Shown in pieces: positions 14,985-23,500 of a stretch of DNA of 64,000 nucleotides; positions within the stretch are counted from its first letter, which is position 1; every line of letters starts with the position of its first letter. The notes beneath the pieces were generated by a model. It did no database searches. It was given only the letters and a program-made list of their open reading frames with translations, and was not told the origin of the DNA. The position numbers were made by a program, and so were the translations under genes. Source of the stretch: Eubacteriaceae bacterium (GTDB taxonomy: Bacteria; Bacillota; Clostridia; Lachnospirales; Lachnospiraceae); the NCBI GenBank assembly GCA_910575665.1, contig CAJTFB010000021.1, positions 1 through 64,000 of the forward strand. Direction: 5' to 3'.

Positions 14985-16064
14985 TCAAAAATCCCCCTTT
15001 CCTAAATCATCAAGCCTGTCCGCCATTTCCGCCTGCTTTGACGGAAACAGGTGTGCATAACGGTAAGTGATTTCGATGCTTTCATGCCCCACACGGTCGG
15101 CAATCGCCACCGCTGAAAACCCCATGTCAATCAATAAACTGATGTGGCTGTGGCGCAAATCGTGAATCCGTATGCGTTTCACCCCTGCGGCTTTTGCGCC
15201 CCTGTCCATCTCGTGATGGAGGTAGCTCTTTGTTATTGTAAAGATACGGTCTTTCTTTTTTAAGCCGTACAGCATACCGATATACTCCTGCATTTCCTTG
15301 CAGAGAAACTTCGGCATCTTGATTGTTCGGTTGCTTTTCTTCGTTTTCGGAGAGGTAATCACATCTTCCCCGTGCAGGCGTTGGTAGGATTTGTTAATCG
15401 TGACTGTTTCCTTATCAAAACTAAAATCTGCGGCGGTCAGGGCTAATAATTCTCCCTCTCGGATTCCGCACCAGTAAAGCATTTCAAAGGCGTAAAAAGA
15501 AACTGGCTTGTCCATCATTTCATCTGCAAACTTTTTATATTCCTCTTTCGTCCAGAACAGCATTTCCTTGTGTTCCTCGCTCCCCATGTTCCCCGCCTTT
15601 GCCGCAGGGTTGGAGCGGAGGTCGTAATACCTTACTGCATGGTTGAAGATAGCGGAAAGCTGGTTGTGGACGGTTTTCAGATACGTCTGCGAATAGGGAT
15701 TGCGCTTTTCATCACGGTAGTCAAGCAGCTCATTCTGCCATGCAATGATTTCCTTCGTGCCAATCCCGCTAATCTTCATTTTCCCGAAGTACGGAAGAAT
15801 CTTTGTCCGAATGATATGCTCCTTTGTCAGCCATGTGTTTTCTTTCAGTCGGTTCTTGACGTCATTCACATAAAGCTCTGTAAAAGCTTCAAAGTCCATA
15901 TCAAGGTCAGCGGAATTTTGCAACTGGAATTTTCGCTCCCACTCCTGCGCCTCCCGCTTTGTGGCAAACCCACGCTTGCATTTCTGTTTCCGCTCCCCTT
16001 TCCAGTTCACATACCTTGCCATCACATACCATGTGCCATTTCCCTCATTCTTAAATACTGGCAT
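14985..16064 (-). CDS. int: Tyrosine recombinase (integrase), element 2
   Basis: 359 residues with the Tn916-type architecture. Catalytic Arg in CGIREGE, Lys in the KKSNR turn, HDLRHSH, GHES and the final RYAHLF Tyr are all present. Its ATG directly follows the TAA of the excisionase-like gene. It is homologous over its full length to the element 1 integrase, consistent with both elements using the same guaA site. Arm-type repeats at 7999-8016 and 17674-17691 are likely binding sites of its N-terminal domain. Confidence 0.93.
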   Translation of the reverse strand: MPVFKNEGNGTWYVMARYVNWKGERKQKCKRGFATKREAQEWERKFQLQNSADLDMDFEAFTELYVNDVKNRLKENTWLTKEHIIRTKILPYFGKMKISGIGTKEIIAWQNELLDYRDEKRNPYSQTYLKTVHNQLSAIFNHAVRYYDLRSNPAAKAGNMGSEEHKEMLFWTKEEYKKFADEMMDKPVSFYAFEMLYWCGIREGELLALTAADFSFDKETVTINKSYQRLHGEDVITSPKTKKSNRTIKMPKFLCKEMQEYIGMLYGLKKKDRIFTITKSYLHHEMDRGAKAAGVKRIRIHDLRHSHISLLIDMGFSAVAIADRVGHESIEITYRYAHLFPSKQAEMADRLDDLGKGDF

Positions 16065-16265
16065 TTACTCCATCTCCTTTCCCTGTTTTTCTCCTGCTCC
16101 GTAAAACCTTTCTTGAAAATACTGGCGGTTTACTCTCCCTGCAATCGTGATAAACCCCTGCTCCTTCAGCTCGTCATTCAGTTTCTTGATGAGCTTGTAA
16201 GCGTAAGGCTTTGATACGGAAAGCTCCTGCGCCACCTCGTCCACACGGATAAATTTGTTGTCCAT
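16065..16265 (-). CDS. Excisionase-like HTH protein, element 2
   Basis: 66 residues from the ATG at 16265, which has AAGGAGAGG upstream; the frame is open further up to 16307 but without a site. IRVDEVAQELSVSKPYAYKL is the helix-turn-helix, followed by a basic GRVNRQYFQERFYG segment as in the element 1 protein. It is coupled to the integrase by an abutting stop and start. It probably steers excision. Confidence 0.75.
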   Translation of the reverse strand: MDNKFIRVDEVAQELSVSKPYAYKLIKKLNDELKEQGFITIAGRVNRQYFQERFYGAGEKQGKEME

Positions 16266-16334
16266 ACAACCTCTCCTTTCCTTATTGCCGCCCATTACTC
16301 TGGGCATATAGGTATGCCCTTGCGGCGTTTTTTG

Positions 16335-16421
16335 TTAAGCGTTTTTGCTTAATTCATAATACTAAACATTTTTGCTACTGTCAATAGGTTTGCAAGAAAA
16401 TATTAAACTTTTTTGTTTTGC
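16335..16421. promoter_or_regulatory. Repeated operator-like sites between divergent operons, element 2
   Basis: TTAAGC-N6-GCTTAA (16335-16352, a dyad) is followed by CTAAACATTTTTGCTACT (16362-16379) and a third degenerate copy at 16403-16421. The third ends just upstream of the -35 box of the XRE gene. The motif resembles that in element 1 (4227-4337). Likely binding sites of the XRE protein, allowing control of both directions. Confidence 0.55.
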
Positions 16422-16427
16422 TTACGC

Positions 16428-16457
16428 TTGACTTTCTCTAAACATATATGCTATACT
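16428..16457 (+). promoter_or_regulatory. Promoter of the element 2 XRE regulator
   Basis: TTGACT (16428-16433), an 18-base spacer and TATACT (16452-16457), followed by AAGGAG and the ATG at 16491. The operator-like repeats end only 6 bases upstream of the -35 box. Confidence 0.65.
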
Positions 16458-16490
16458 CCTTATAAACATAGGAACAAGGAGTGAAACATT

Positions 16491-17018
16491 ATGGCGATTG
16501 GCGAAAGAATACATTTTTTCCGCATCATGCGGGGCATGACGCAGAAATACCTCGGCATGCTTGTCGGATTTCCCGAAAAATCAGCGGATGTGCGTCTGGC
16601 ACAGTACGAAACTGGCTCACGCAAGCCAAAGGCAGACTTGACGGCTGCACTGGCGCAGGCTCTTGACGTTGCGCCGCAGGCTCTGGACATACCCGACATT
16701 GACAGCTACATCGGTCTTATGCACACCTTATTTGCCCTTGAGGACATTTACGGACTTACCGTCAGCGAATCAGACGGTGAAATCTGCTTAAAAGTCAACA
16801 AAGACAAAAATAAGGATGCCGCCGAGTTACTGCAAATGCTTACCGCTTGGCAGGAACAGGCTGCAAAACTCTCTGCCGAGGAAATCAGCAAAGAAGATTA
16901 CGACCAGTGGCGGTACAATTACCCAAAGTTTGACACCATGCAGCATTGGGCGAAAGCCCCCTCTAAGGAATTGAGCGATGCCTTAGTTGAAGCGTTCAAA
17001 GATAAGCTGCCAGACTAA
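16491..17018 (+). CDS. XRE-family transcriptional regulator, element 2
   Basis: 175 residues. The N-terminal Cro/CI-type HTH (GERIHFFRIMRGMTQKYLG, then AQYETGSRKP) matches the element 1 regulator. The C-terminal part is helical and lacks a catalytic Ser-Lys dyad, so it is not an autocleaving CI-type repressor. It is transcribed divergently from the int operon from a good promoter with operator-like repeats upstream, so it probably controls the switch between integration and transfer and its own level. Confidence 0.85.
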   Translation: MAIGERIHFFRIMRGMTQKYLGMLVGFPEKSADVRLAQYETGSRKPKADLTAALAQALDVAPQALDIPDIDSYIGLMHTLFALEDIYGLTVSESDGEICLKVNKDKNKDAAELLQMLTAWQEQAAKLSAEEISKEDYDQWRYNYPKFDTMQHWAKAPSKELSDALVEAFKDKLPD

Positions 17019-17046
17019 CCAAGCCAGATTGGAAGGTGTAAAAAAC

Positions 17047-17499
17047 GTGATTATCAGAGAATACCGCCCCTCGGACTGTAAATATTTAGCGGAGCTGTTT
17101 TATCAGACCGTCCATTCCATAAATGCCAAAGACTATACAGACGAACAGTTAAATGTCTGGGCAACTGGCAATGTAAACATAAATGAATGGAATCAATCAT
17201 TATCCGAGCATTTTACGCTTGTCGCCATAAAAGGCGGCATCATAGCAGGGTTTGGCGATATTGACAGGACAGGCTATCTCGACAGGCTGTATGTCCACAA
17301 GGACTATCAAAGCCAAGGGATTGCCACCGCTATCTGCGATAAACTGGAACACGCTTTTGGAATAAGCAAAATAACCACACATGCTTCCATCACTGCAAAG
17401 CCGTTTTTTCTTCACAGGGGATATAATACAATTAAGGAACAGCAGGTAATCAGGTCAAATATCCCCTTGACGAATTACATTATGGAAAAAACACTTTAA
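17047..17499 (+). CDS. GNAT-family N-acetyltransferase
   Basis: About 150 residues from a GTG at 17047 (VIIREYRPSDCKYL), which has GGAAGG 10 bases before it; the in-frame ATG at 16987 lies inside the XRE gene. The acetyl-CoA loop is YQSQGIATAICDKL, preceded by the strand LDRLYVH. The C-terminal FFLHRGYNTIKEQQV is typical of YafP/PhnO-like acetyltransferases. It is the last gene before the terminator and guaA att site. Substrate unknown. Confidence 0.75.
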   Translation: MIIREYRPSDCKYLAELFYQTVHSINAKDYTDEQLNVWATGNVNINEWNQSLSEHFTLVAIKGGIIAGFGDIDRTGYLDRLYVHKDYQSQGIATAICDKLEHAFGISKITTHASITAKPFFLHRGYNTIKEQQVIRSNIPLTNYIMEKTL

Positions 17500-17537
17500 T
17501 TATCACCCCCATTCATCAATTAAAAAGCACGACAAAA

Positions 17538-17579
17538 AACGCCCTTAGCCATGAGTTCCTACCCACAGCTAAGGGCGTT
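17538..17579. terminator. Strong hairpin at the right end of element 2
   Basis: AACGCCCTTAGC (17538-17549) and GCTAAGGGCGTT (17568-17579) form a perfect 12-bp stem. It is 38 bases after the GNAT stop. The left arm is preceded by an A-run, so it can also stop transcription from the guaA side on the minus strand. The rest of 17500-17751 holds this hairpin and the arm repeat, and no gene. Confidence 0.75.
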
Positions 17580-17673
17580 ATAATATGGATTTATGCCAGC
17601 CGTCCAAACCGCTTACAAATCATTCTCCCACCAACAAACCACTCGACAGCAAGAATAATCACACTCAAACAAC

Positions 17674-17691
17674 TGTTATCAATTTGTTATC
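17674..17691 (+). repeat. Integrase arm-type site, right end of element 2
   Basis: TGTTATCAATTTGTTATC is one base different from the site at 7999-8016 and lies 61 bases left of the att core. Paired GTTATCA-like repeats near both ends, in the same orientation, are what tyrosine integrases with an arm-binding domain recognise. Confidence 0.55.
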
Positions 17692-17751
17692 AAAAGACCT
17701 TTCCAAAGCCCGCAAACCCGCATAAATACTGGATTCACTAAACATTTTTGT

Positions 17752-19290
17752 TTATTCGAACTCTATCGTCCCCGGTGGTTTACTCGTCAGATCATACATT
17801 ACCCGGTTAACCCCCTTGACCTCATTGATGATCCGGTTCATCACCTTCTGCAGCACCTCAAAGGGAATCTCCGAACACTCTGCCGTCATAAAATCCGTGG
17901 TATTCACGGCACGGAGCGCCACTGCATAATCATAGGTTCTCTCATCTCCCATCACTCCCACGGAGCGCATATTCGTAAGAGCTGCAAAATACTGCCCAAG
18001 TCCCTCGATGCCGGCATTGGCGATCTCTTCACGGTAAATCGCATCAGCATCCTGGACGATACGTACCTTCTCTTCGGTAACCTCACCAACAATACGGATT
18101 CCCAGACCCGGTCCAGGGAACGGCTGGCGGCTCACGAGATATTCTGGGATGCCAAGTTCTCTGCCGGCATTTCGCACCTCATCCTTGAAAAGTAGACGAA
18201 GAGGTTCGATAATCTCCTTAAAATCCACGCAGTCAGGAAGGCCGCCTACATTGTGATGAGACTTGATCACTGCAGATTTGCCCAGACCAGACTCGATCAC
18301 GTCCGGATAGATCGTTCCCTGTACGAGAAAATCCACGGCGCCAATCTTCTTTGCCTCTTCCTCAAATACACGGATAAATTCTTCTCCAATGATCTTACGT
18401 TTTTCCTCCGGCTCGGTGACGCCGGCAAGTTTTTCATAAAAGCGCTGCTGACAGTTCACCCGTATAAAATTTAAGTCATAGGGGCCATCTGGACCAAATA
18501 CTGACTCGACCTCATCGCCTTCATTCTTGCGCAGAAGTCCCTGGTCCACAAAAACGCAGGTCAGCTGCTTTCCGATGGCCTTTGATAAAAGAACAGCGGC
18601 CACGGAAGAATCTACACCACCAGAAAGGGCGCAAAGCACTTTTCCACTGCCAACTTTTTCACGCACTGACTTTATCGTATCCTCCACGAAAGAAGACATT
18701 TTCCAGTCACCGCTGCAGTTACAGACCTTATATACAAAATTGGAAAGCATTTTTATACCTTCCTGAGTGTGCAAAACCTCCGGATGGAACTGGGTCGCAT
18801 AGAGATTCTTCTCCGGCAGCTCCATTGCAGCCACCGGACAGACTGGCGTTGTGGCGCTGACAGTAAAGCCAGCGGGAGCCTTTGCGATATAATCTGTATG
18901 GCTCATCCAGCAGATCGTGCTCTCGCTGACGTCGCCAAAGAGCAGGGAAGACTTATTTACCTTTACCTCGGTCTTGCCATACTCGCTGACTGGGGCAGTC
19001 TCCACTTTTCCACCAAGCAGATGCGCCATCAACTGAGAGCCATAGCAGATGCCGAGAATCGGAATGCCAAGCTCAAAGATCTCTCTGTCATAACTCGGTG
19101 AATCCTCTCCATACGCACTGTTCGGGCCCCCGGTAAAAATGATTCCCTTGGGGTTCATTTCCCTGATTTTTTCCAGGCTCAGTGTATGGGGATGCACTTC
19201 ACAATACACGTTGCATTCCCTGACACGTCTGGCGATCAGCTGATTATACTGTCCACCAAAATCCAAAACGATGACAAGTTCCTTTTCCAA
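17752..19290 (-). CDS. guaA: GMP synthase, glutamine-hydrolysing
   Basis: Makes GMP from XMP, ATP and glutamine in the cytosol. 512 residues, the usual length. The N-terminal class I glutaminase has its Cys in GICYGSQL near residue 81; the C-terminal ATP pyrophosphatase has the P-loop [10 protein letters not shown] near 222; the end is KPPGTIEFE, as in the family. The start is TTG, 8 bases after AGGAGG. A good promoter lies upstream. The last codons overlap the att core of element 2, so the gene stays intact after integration. Its base composition is visibly richer in G and C than the biosynthetic cluster to the right. Confidence 0.97.
   Translation of the reverse strand: MEKELVIVLDFGGQYNQLIARRVRECNVYCEVHPHTLSLEKIREMNPKGIIFTGGPNSAYGEDSPSYDREIFELGIPILGICYGSQLMAHLLGGKVETAPVSEYGKTEVKVNKSSLLFGDVSESTICWMSHTDYIAKAPAGFTVSATTPVCPVAAMELPEKNLYATQFHPEVLHTQEGIKMLSNFVYKVCNCSGDWKMSSFVEDTIKSVREKVGSGKVLCALSGGVDSSVAAVLLSKAIGKQLTCVFVDQGLLRKNEGDEVESVFGPDGPYDLNFIRVNCQQRFYEKLAGVTEPEEKRKIIGEEFIRVFEEEAKKIGAVDFLVQGTIYPDVIESGLGKSAVIKSHHNVGGLPDCVDFKEIIEPLRLLFKDEVRNAGRELGIPEYLVSRQPFPGPGLGIRIVGEVTEEKVRIVQDADAIYREEIANAGIEGLGQYFAALTNMRSVGVMGDERTYDYAVALRAVNTTDFMTAECSEIPFEVLQKVMNRIINEVKGVNRVMYDLTSKPPGTIEFE
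17753..17763. repeat. att core at the guaA 3' end
   Basis: TATTCGAACTC overlaps the guaA stop codon and the Glu-Phe-Glu codons before it, and is repeated at 7888-7898. Conserved 3' ends of housekeeping genes are common integration targets. Identity stops beyond these 11 bases. Confidence 0.7.
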
Positions 19291-19353
19291 TGCTGTCTCC
19301 TCCTTCTCGTTGTAGCAGCCGGCCGAAACGCCAGCCTAACTAAAATATTATCT

Positions 19354-19382
19354 AGTATATCAAGAAATCCGGAATTTGGCAA
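19354..19382 (-). promoter_or_regulatory. guaA promoter
   Basis: On the minus strand: TTGCCA (19377-19382), a 17-base spacer and TATACT (19354-19359). The message would start about 50 bases before the guaA ribosome binding site. The leader is too short to hold a typical purine riboswitch, and I see no such fold. Confidence 0.65.
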
Positions 19383-19440
19383 GAGCTGAAGACTGTTCCG
19401 CATTAAAACTATTGAGTAAGAAGCTAGTCATTAATTGGAA

Positions 19441-19704
19441 CTATACTGCTGGAGTATAGATTTTGACATTATCTTGATAACTATGTTCCATGGTTTCAAA
19501 AATCTGCCGAGTTGTCATTCCAATATCTATACGCAGCATAGGTTGCATACTATAGAAATGGTCAAAGGTTGATTTCCTGTTATGCGGCACACCAATCGTC
19601 TTGGAACTATAGCTGTTGATCCCCCATTTTCTCTAGTAACCATTACGTAATAATCCATCCCAATACAACCAAACTTTTCAAGTAAGAGACCTTTTGGTAT
19701 CATA
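19441..19704 (-). pseudogene. Frameshifted ORF remnant between guaA and the biosynthetic cluster
   Basis: From an ATG at 19704 the minus strand reads MIPKGLLLEKFGCIGMDYYV and onward to TREN. A one-base shift then continues as KWGINSYSSKTIGVPHNRKS and onward to the end, DNVKIYTPAV followed by a stop at 19441. Both halves look protein-like, but neither frame is open throughout and there is no ribosome site. I do not recognise the family. No other gene lies in the 500 bases between guaA and the thioesterase, so this stretch looks like a decayed junction. Confidence 0.4.
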
Positions 19705-19790
19705 GTAATAATGTAAATTGGGTTAGTTTATCTTTTGTAACTGAGTAACTCATAGCACTTCTTTGGCATACATTCCCTTTATTTTACTAT

Positions 19791-20495
19791 TTACATCTCC
19801 CGGTTCACAGCGCTATTGATTATACTACACACTGACTTGGCACTGTTTTCGTTGAAATAGTGGTCATCATCAATAGAACGGTACTCGCTTTTCAAAATAT
19901 ATTTGCTCCAATCCCGTACCTCGTCATAAGAAATAGTATTGTCACGCAGCCCGTACAAGCACACGCTTCTGCTCATAAGCATATCAGCAGAAGACACGTC
20001 AAACGGTCTGCAAAGCATATTATAATCGTTTTCGATAATAGGATAAATCTGTTTATCAAACTCCTCGGTCTGTACTATTTCGGAAGTAATTCTGTTATCA
20101 TAAAGCATTTGATTTACAATCTCGTCGTAGGTATACTTTTTTCTGTCACGTGAAAAAAATTTTGGAGAAGGACAAGCCCCGATAAACAAAAGCTCAGGAA
20201 TAGTTTGAAATTTTTCCTGCAAAATGCGTGATATGTAGTATGCAACCATTCCTCCCATACTGTGGCCATAAATCAAAAATTTGCGATTATTCAGACTATC
20301 CTTAATCTGAGTTAGAATATCCCATACAACATCGTCAAAATTGCTTATCAATACTTCTCCTATACGTTTTCCATGACCCGAATAATCCAAATTTACCAAT
20401 TCAATATCCGAATTTAAATATTTATTCCATCCAAGATAGCTCAACGAGCTACCGCCGGCAAATGGAATAGTATACAAAACTAATTTCTTAGACAT
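19791..20495 (-). CDS. Type II thioesterase
   Basis: 234-residue alpha/beta-hydrolase of the stand-alone thioesterase family (GrsT/SrfAD/RifR type), which removes stalled or wrong acyl groups from carrier domains. The nucleophile is in GHSMGG near residue 79, the Asp in LYGLRDNTIS near 186 and the His in DDDHYF near 210; the N-terminal PFAGGSS turn is typical. It starts with ATG after AGGAGAG, 11 bases after the Asn-activating NRPS. It is the last gene of the minus-strand operon. With no integrated thioesterase visible, it might also release product, though editing is the usual job. Confidence 0.88.
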   Translation of the reverse strand: MSKKLVLYTIPFAGGSSLSYLGWNKYLNSDIELVNLDYSGHGKRIGEVLISNFDDVVWDILTQIKDSLNNRKFLIYGHSMGGMVAYYISRILQEKFQTIPELLFIGACPSPKFFSRDRKKYTYDEIVNQMLYDNRITSEIVQTEEFDKQIYPIIENDYNMLCRPFDVSSADMLMSRSVCLYGLRDNTISYDEVRDWSKYILKSEYRSIDDDHYFNENSAKSVCSIINSAVNREM

Positions 20496-20506
20496 TTCTC
20501 TCTCCT

Positions 20507-23500
20507 TTACTCAAACAAATCATTAAAATCGGAATTGCTAAGCGAAACCGCCGTGAATTTCGATAAAAAAGTGCGTTCACCATTTGAATTGCAGTACTTA
20601 TTAATAAGTTCATTCAAATCAGCTTCAAAATTCGACGCCAGTTCTTCAAGCTTGTACTTATCCATAAATAAGCCACTACTTTCAAAGCTCGCGGTTATGC
20701 AATCATCCAAACGGATGCAATTGACATCAATAAGACATGTATTTATATTTTCTTTATCGCTGTTAAAACAGAAATCAGGAATTACCTTCTTTATTCGACT
20801 TTCCTCGTGTCTCCCTACCACATTTCCGAGATAATTAAATCTAACATATTTTTGAGTATCATTAAGCTCTCCACTCATATATTTCAATATTCCATAACCA
20901 ATACCATTATCGGGAACACGCTTCAAAACTGTACGCACCTCATCAAGCATTTTCAAACAGTCCGATATATCAGAAAACTCAAATCTTACGGGATACATTA
21001 CCATAAACCAGCCTGCTGTTCTTGAAAGATCACAGTTCACAATACTGTTTTCTCTTCCATGTGATTCCAGCAATACCGTAATTTCATTTTTATCGTAAAG
21101 ATCAGTCAGCGCCTTGGTTAAAGCAGTCAAAAGAACGTCGTTCACCGTAAAGTTGTGCTCCATGACAGCTATCTCAGCCATTTTAAAAAGCTTTTCCGTA
21201 ATCTTTCGACTGATTTTTACTTGTACACTAATATTATTTTTTACTCTATCATTCTCAGGAATGATTCCCCATTTTGTCATCATATTATATGGTCTGATCT
21301 GTCTTTTCCAGTACTTAAACTGCAAATGCGCCGCAGCCTTATAACCCTCCAACACCTCATTCCACTGACCGAGAGTTGTAAACTCTTTTGCCAATCTAAT
21401 GTCCTTATGCTCCGCAATTTGTTCGAGAACCGTATTTAGATCATCGACAATAATTTGCCATGTTACACCGTCCACGACAGCATGATGCGCAACAACTGCT
21501 AAAAGATTTGTGTCCTCTGACTTCCGCTTAATAAGCGTCGCCTTAATAGGCAAATCTGAAAGACTTATACTCTGCTTTACCGCCAAGACCACTGCCTCTG
21601 TGTCAACATTCTCACCTTCTATAACACTGACTTTGAACGATTCATTAATATAACTTTCTTCATAGAAAAATCCATTCTCTTCACTATAATTCACGCGCAA
21701 GCCGTCATGCACCTCAATAATCTTTTGAAAAGCTGAGGCCAAATTTTCAGCTGTCACGCTCTTATCAAGCTCGCATTGCACTGATTGCACATAATAATCG
21801 GGATTATAAAATTTGTTGTCAATGAACCAACTGTATACAGGTGTATTTTTTATCTGACCGCTACAATGCTCAATATTATAAATCTCCTTTTCACCCTCCT
21901 TCATATGCTCAGCAATTTCACCTAAGCAGTCAGCTGATAGAATATCCTTCGTCTTTATCTTATAGCCTGCTTCACTGAGCCGTGAGGTCATTTGTATTGC
22001 TTTTATGGAATCGCCACCAATGCTGTAAAAATTATCATTTATGCTCACATTTTCTAGGTTCAATATGGACTTAACTATACCGATAAGAATATTTTTTCTC
22101 TTCTCATCAATACTTTGTGAATAATCACAGCAACTCATATCCATTTCTGGAAAAGTACGCCTGTCAAGCTTGCCATTTGTGGTAAGCTTAAATTTTTCAA
22201 CATATGTAAAATAAACGGGAATCATATAATCTGGAAGATAATTTTTGATGTGATTTTTTATGCTTTTTTTATCAATATTTTCAGAACCGCTGTAAAAAGC
22301 ACAAAGTACGCTATTTCCATTAGGCAGCTCCATATATTCAACAACTGCTTCATCAATATCATCTAAATCTTTTATACATTCCTCTATCTCGCTTAGCTCA
22401 ATACGATACCCGTTCACCTTGACCTGTTCATCGGAACGGCAGACATATTCCATAATATCCTCATCGATAAAACGTGCTATATCACCTGTTTTATACATTT
22501 TTCCTTTTCCGAAGGGATTATAAATAAAACGTTCTTCCGTAAGTTTTTTGTTATTTAAATACCCCTTTGCAACGCCATCACCGGCTATATAAAGCTCACC
22601 TTTTTCACCGGGGATAACGGGCTTCATTGCTTCGTTAAGCAGGTATAGCTGAACATTATCTGCTGGCCTTCCAATCGGTACGGAAGTTCCGAAACGCCTG
22701 CTTGCATCAAATTCATAGATCATACAGCCAACTACGGCTTCAGTGGGTCCGTATTCATTGTAAATATGGATCCTTTCTCCGAATTTTATATAAATCTGCT
22801 CTGCAACTGCTTGCTTGAGATCCTCTCCACCGACAATGAATCGCGTAAGCTTAGAGTCGGAAATATTGGCATCTAACAGTAACTTTAAATGAGCAGGAGT
22901 TAATTTTATTATCGATGTGCGGTTTTCTTCAATAATTCTGTAAAGCACATATTTTTCACGATCGTCACGGTAAACTATAATAGCCGCACCGCTTACTATC
23001 GGCGTAAATACAGTCGTTACCGTAAGATCAAATGCAAGTGATGTATAAAGCGCAAATTTATCGTCTAGTGTGACATGATAAACCTTTTTCGCCCATAAAA
23101 TATAATTCACCAAACCGCTTTGCTTTATCATTACGCCCTTGGGCTTGCCAGTTGTACCAGATGTATAAATGATATATGCTATTTCCGCAGGCTTTATTAA
23201 ACCTAATTTATTGCAGCTATATTTCCCTAATTTCAATTCTTCCAAATTAATAACCAGAACACCTATTTCGGAATCAATAGGAAAATTGGAAAGTATTGCA
23301 ACAAGTCCCGAATTTTCCACAATATAACGCATTCTCTCCTCAGGTGTTTCGGCGTCTAAGGGAAGATATGTGCATCCAGCCTTTAACACTGCTAATATGG
23401 CAGTAATCGATTCGATGGAGTGCAATGTGCAGATACCTATGATTTGATTTTCAAACTTCATCTCACTATGTAAATAATTTGCAAGACGATCAGCCTGTTC

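Larger units (their letters stand above)
7888..17763. mobile_element. Integrative mobilizable element 2, integrated in the guaA 3' end
   Basis: About 9.9 kb bounded by the 11-bp direct repeat TATTCGAACTC. It carries int, an excisionase-like protein, RHH, RepA-like ATPase, candidate oriT, MobV relaxase and TnpV on the minus strand, and an XRE regulator and GNAT on the plus strand. An AT-rich cargo block (8.1-11.5 kb) lies at the left. No type IV secretion genes are present, so it must borrow a helper's conjugation machinery. All core genes look intact, unlike element 1. Confidence 0.8.

Noticed and set aside
19291-19440. Possible purine riboswitch upstream of guaA
   Set aside because: The leader from the predicted start to the ribosome site is only about 50 bases and shows no purine-aptamer pattern.
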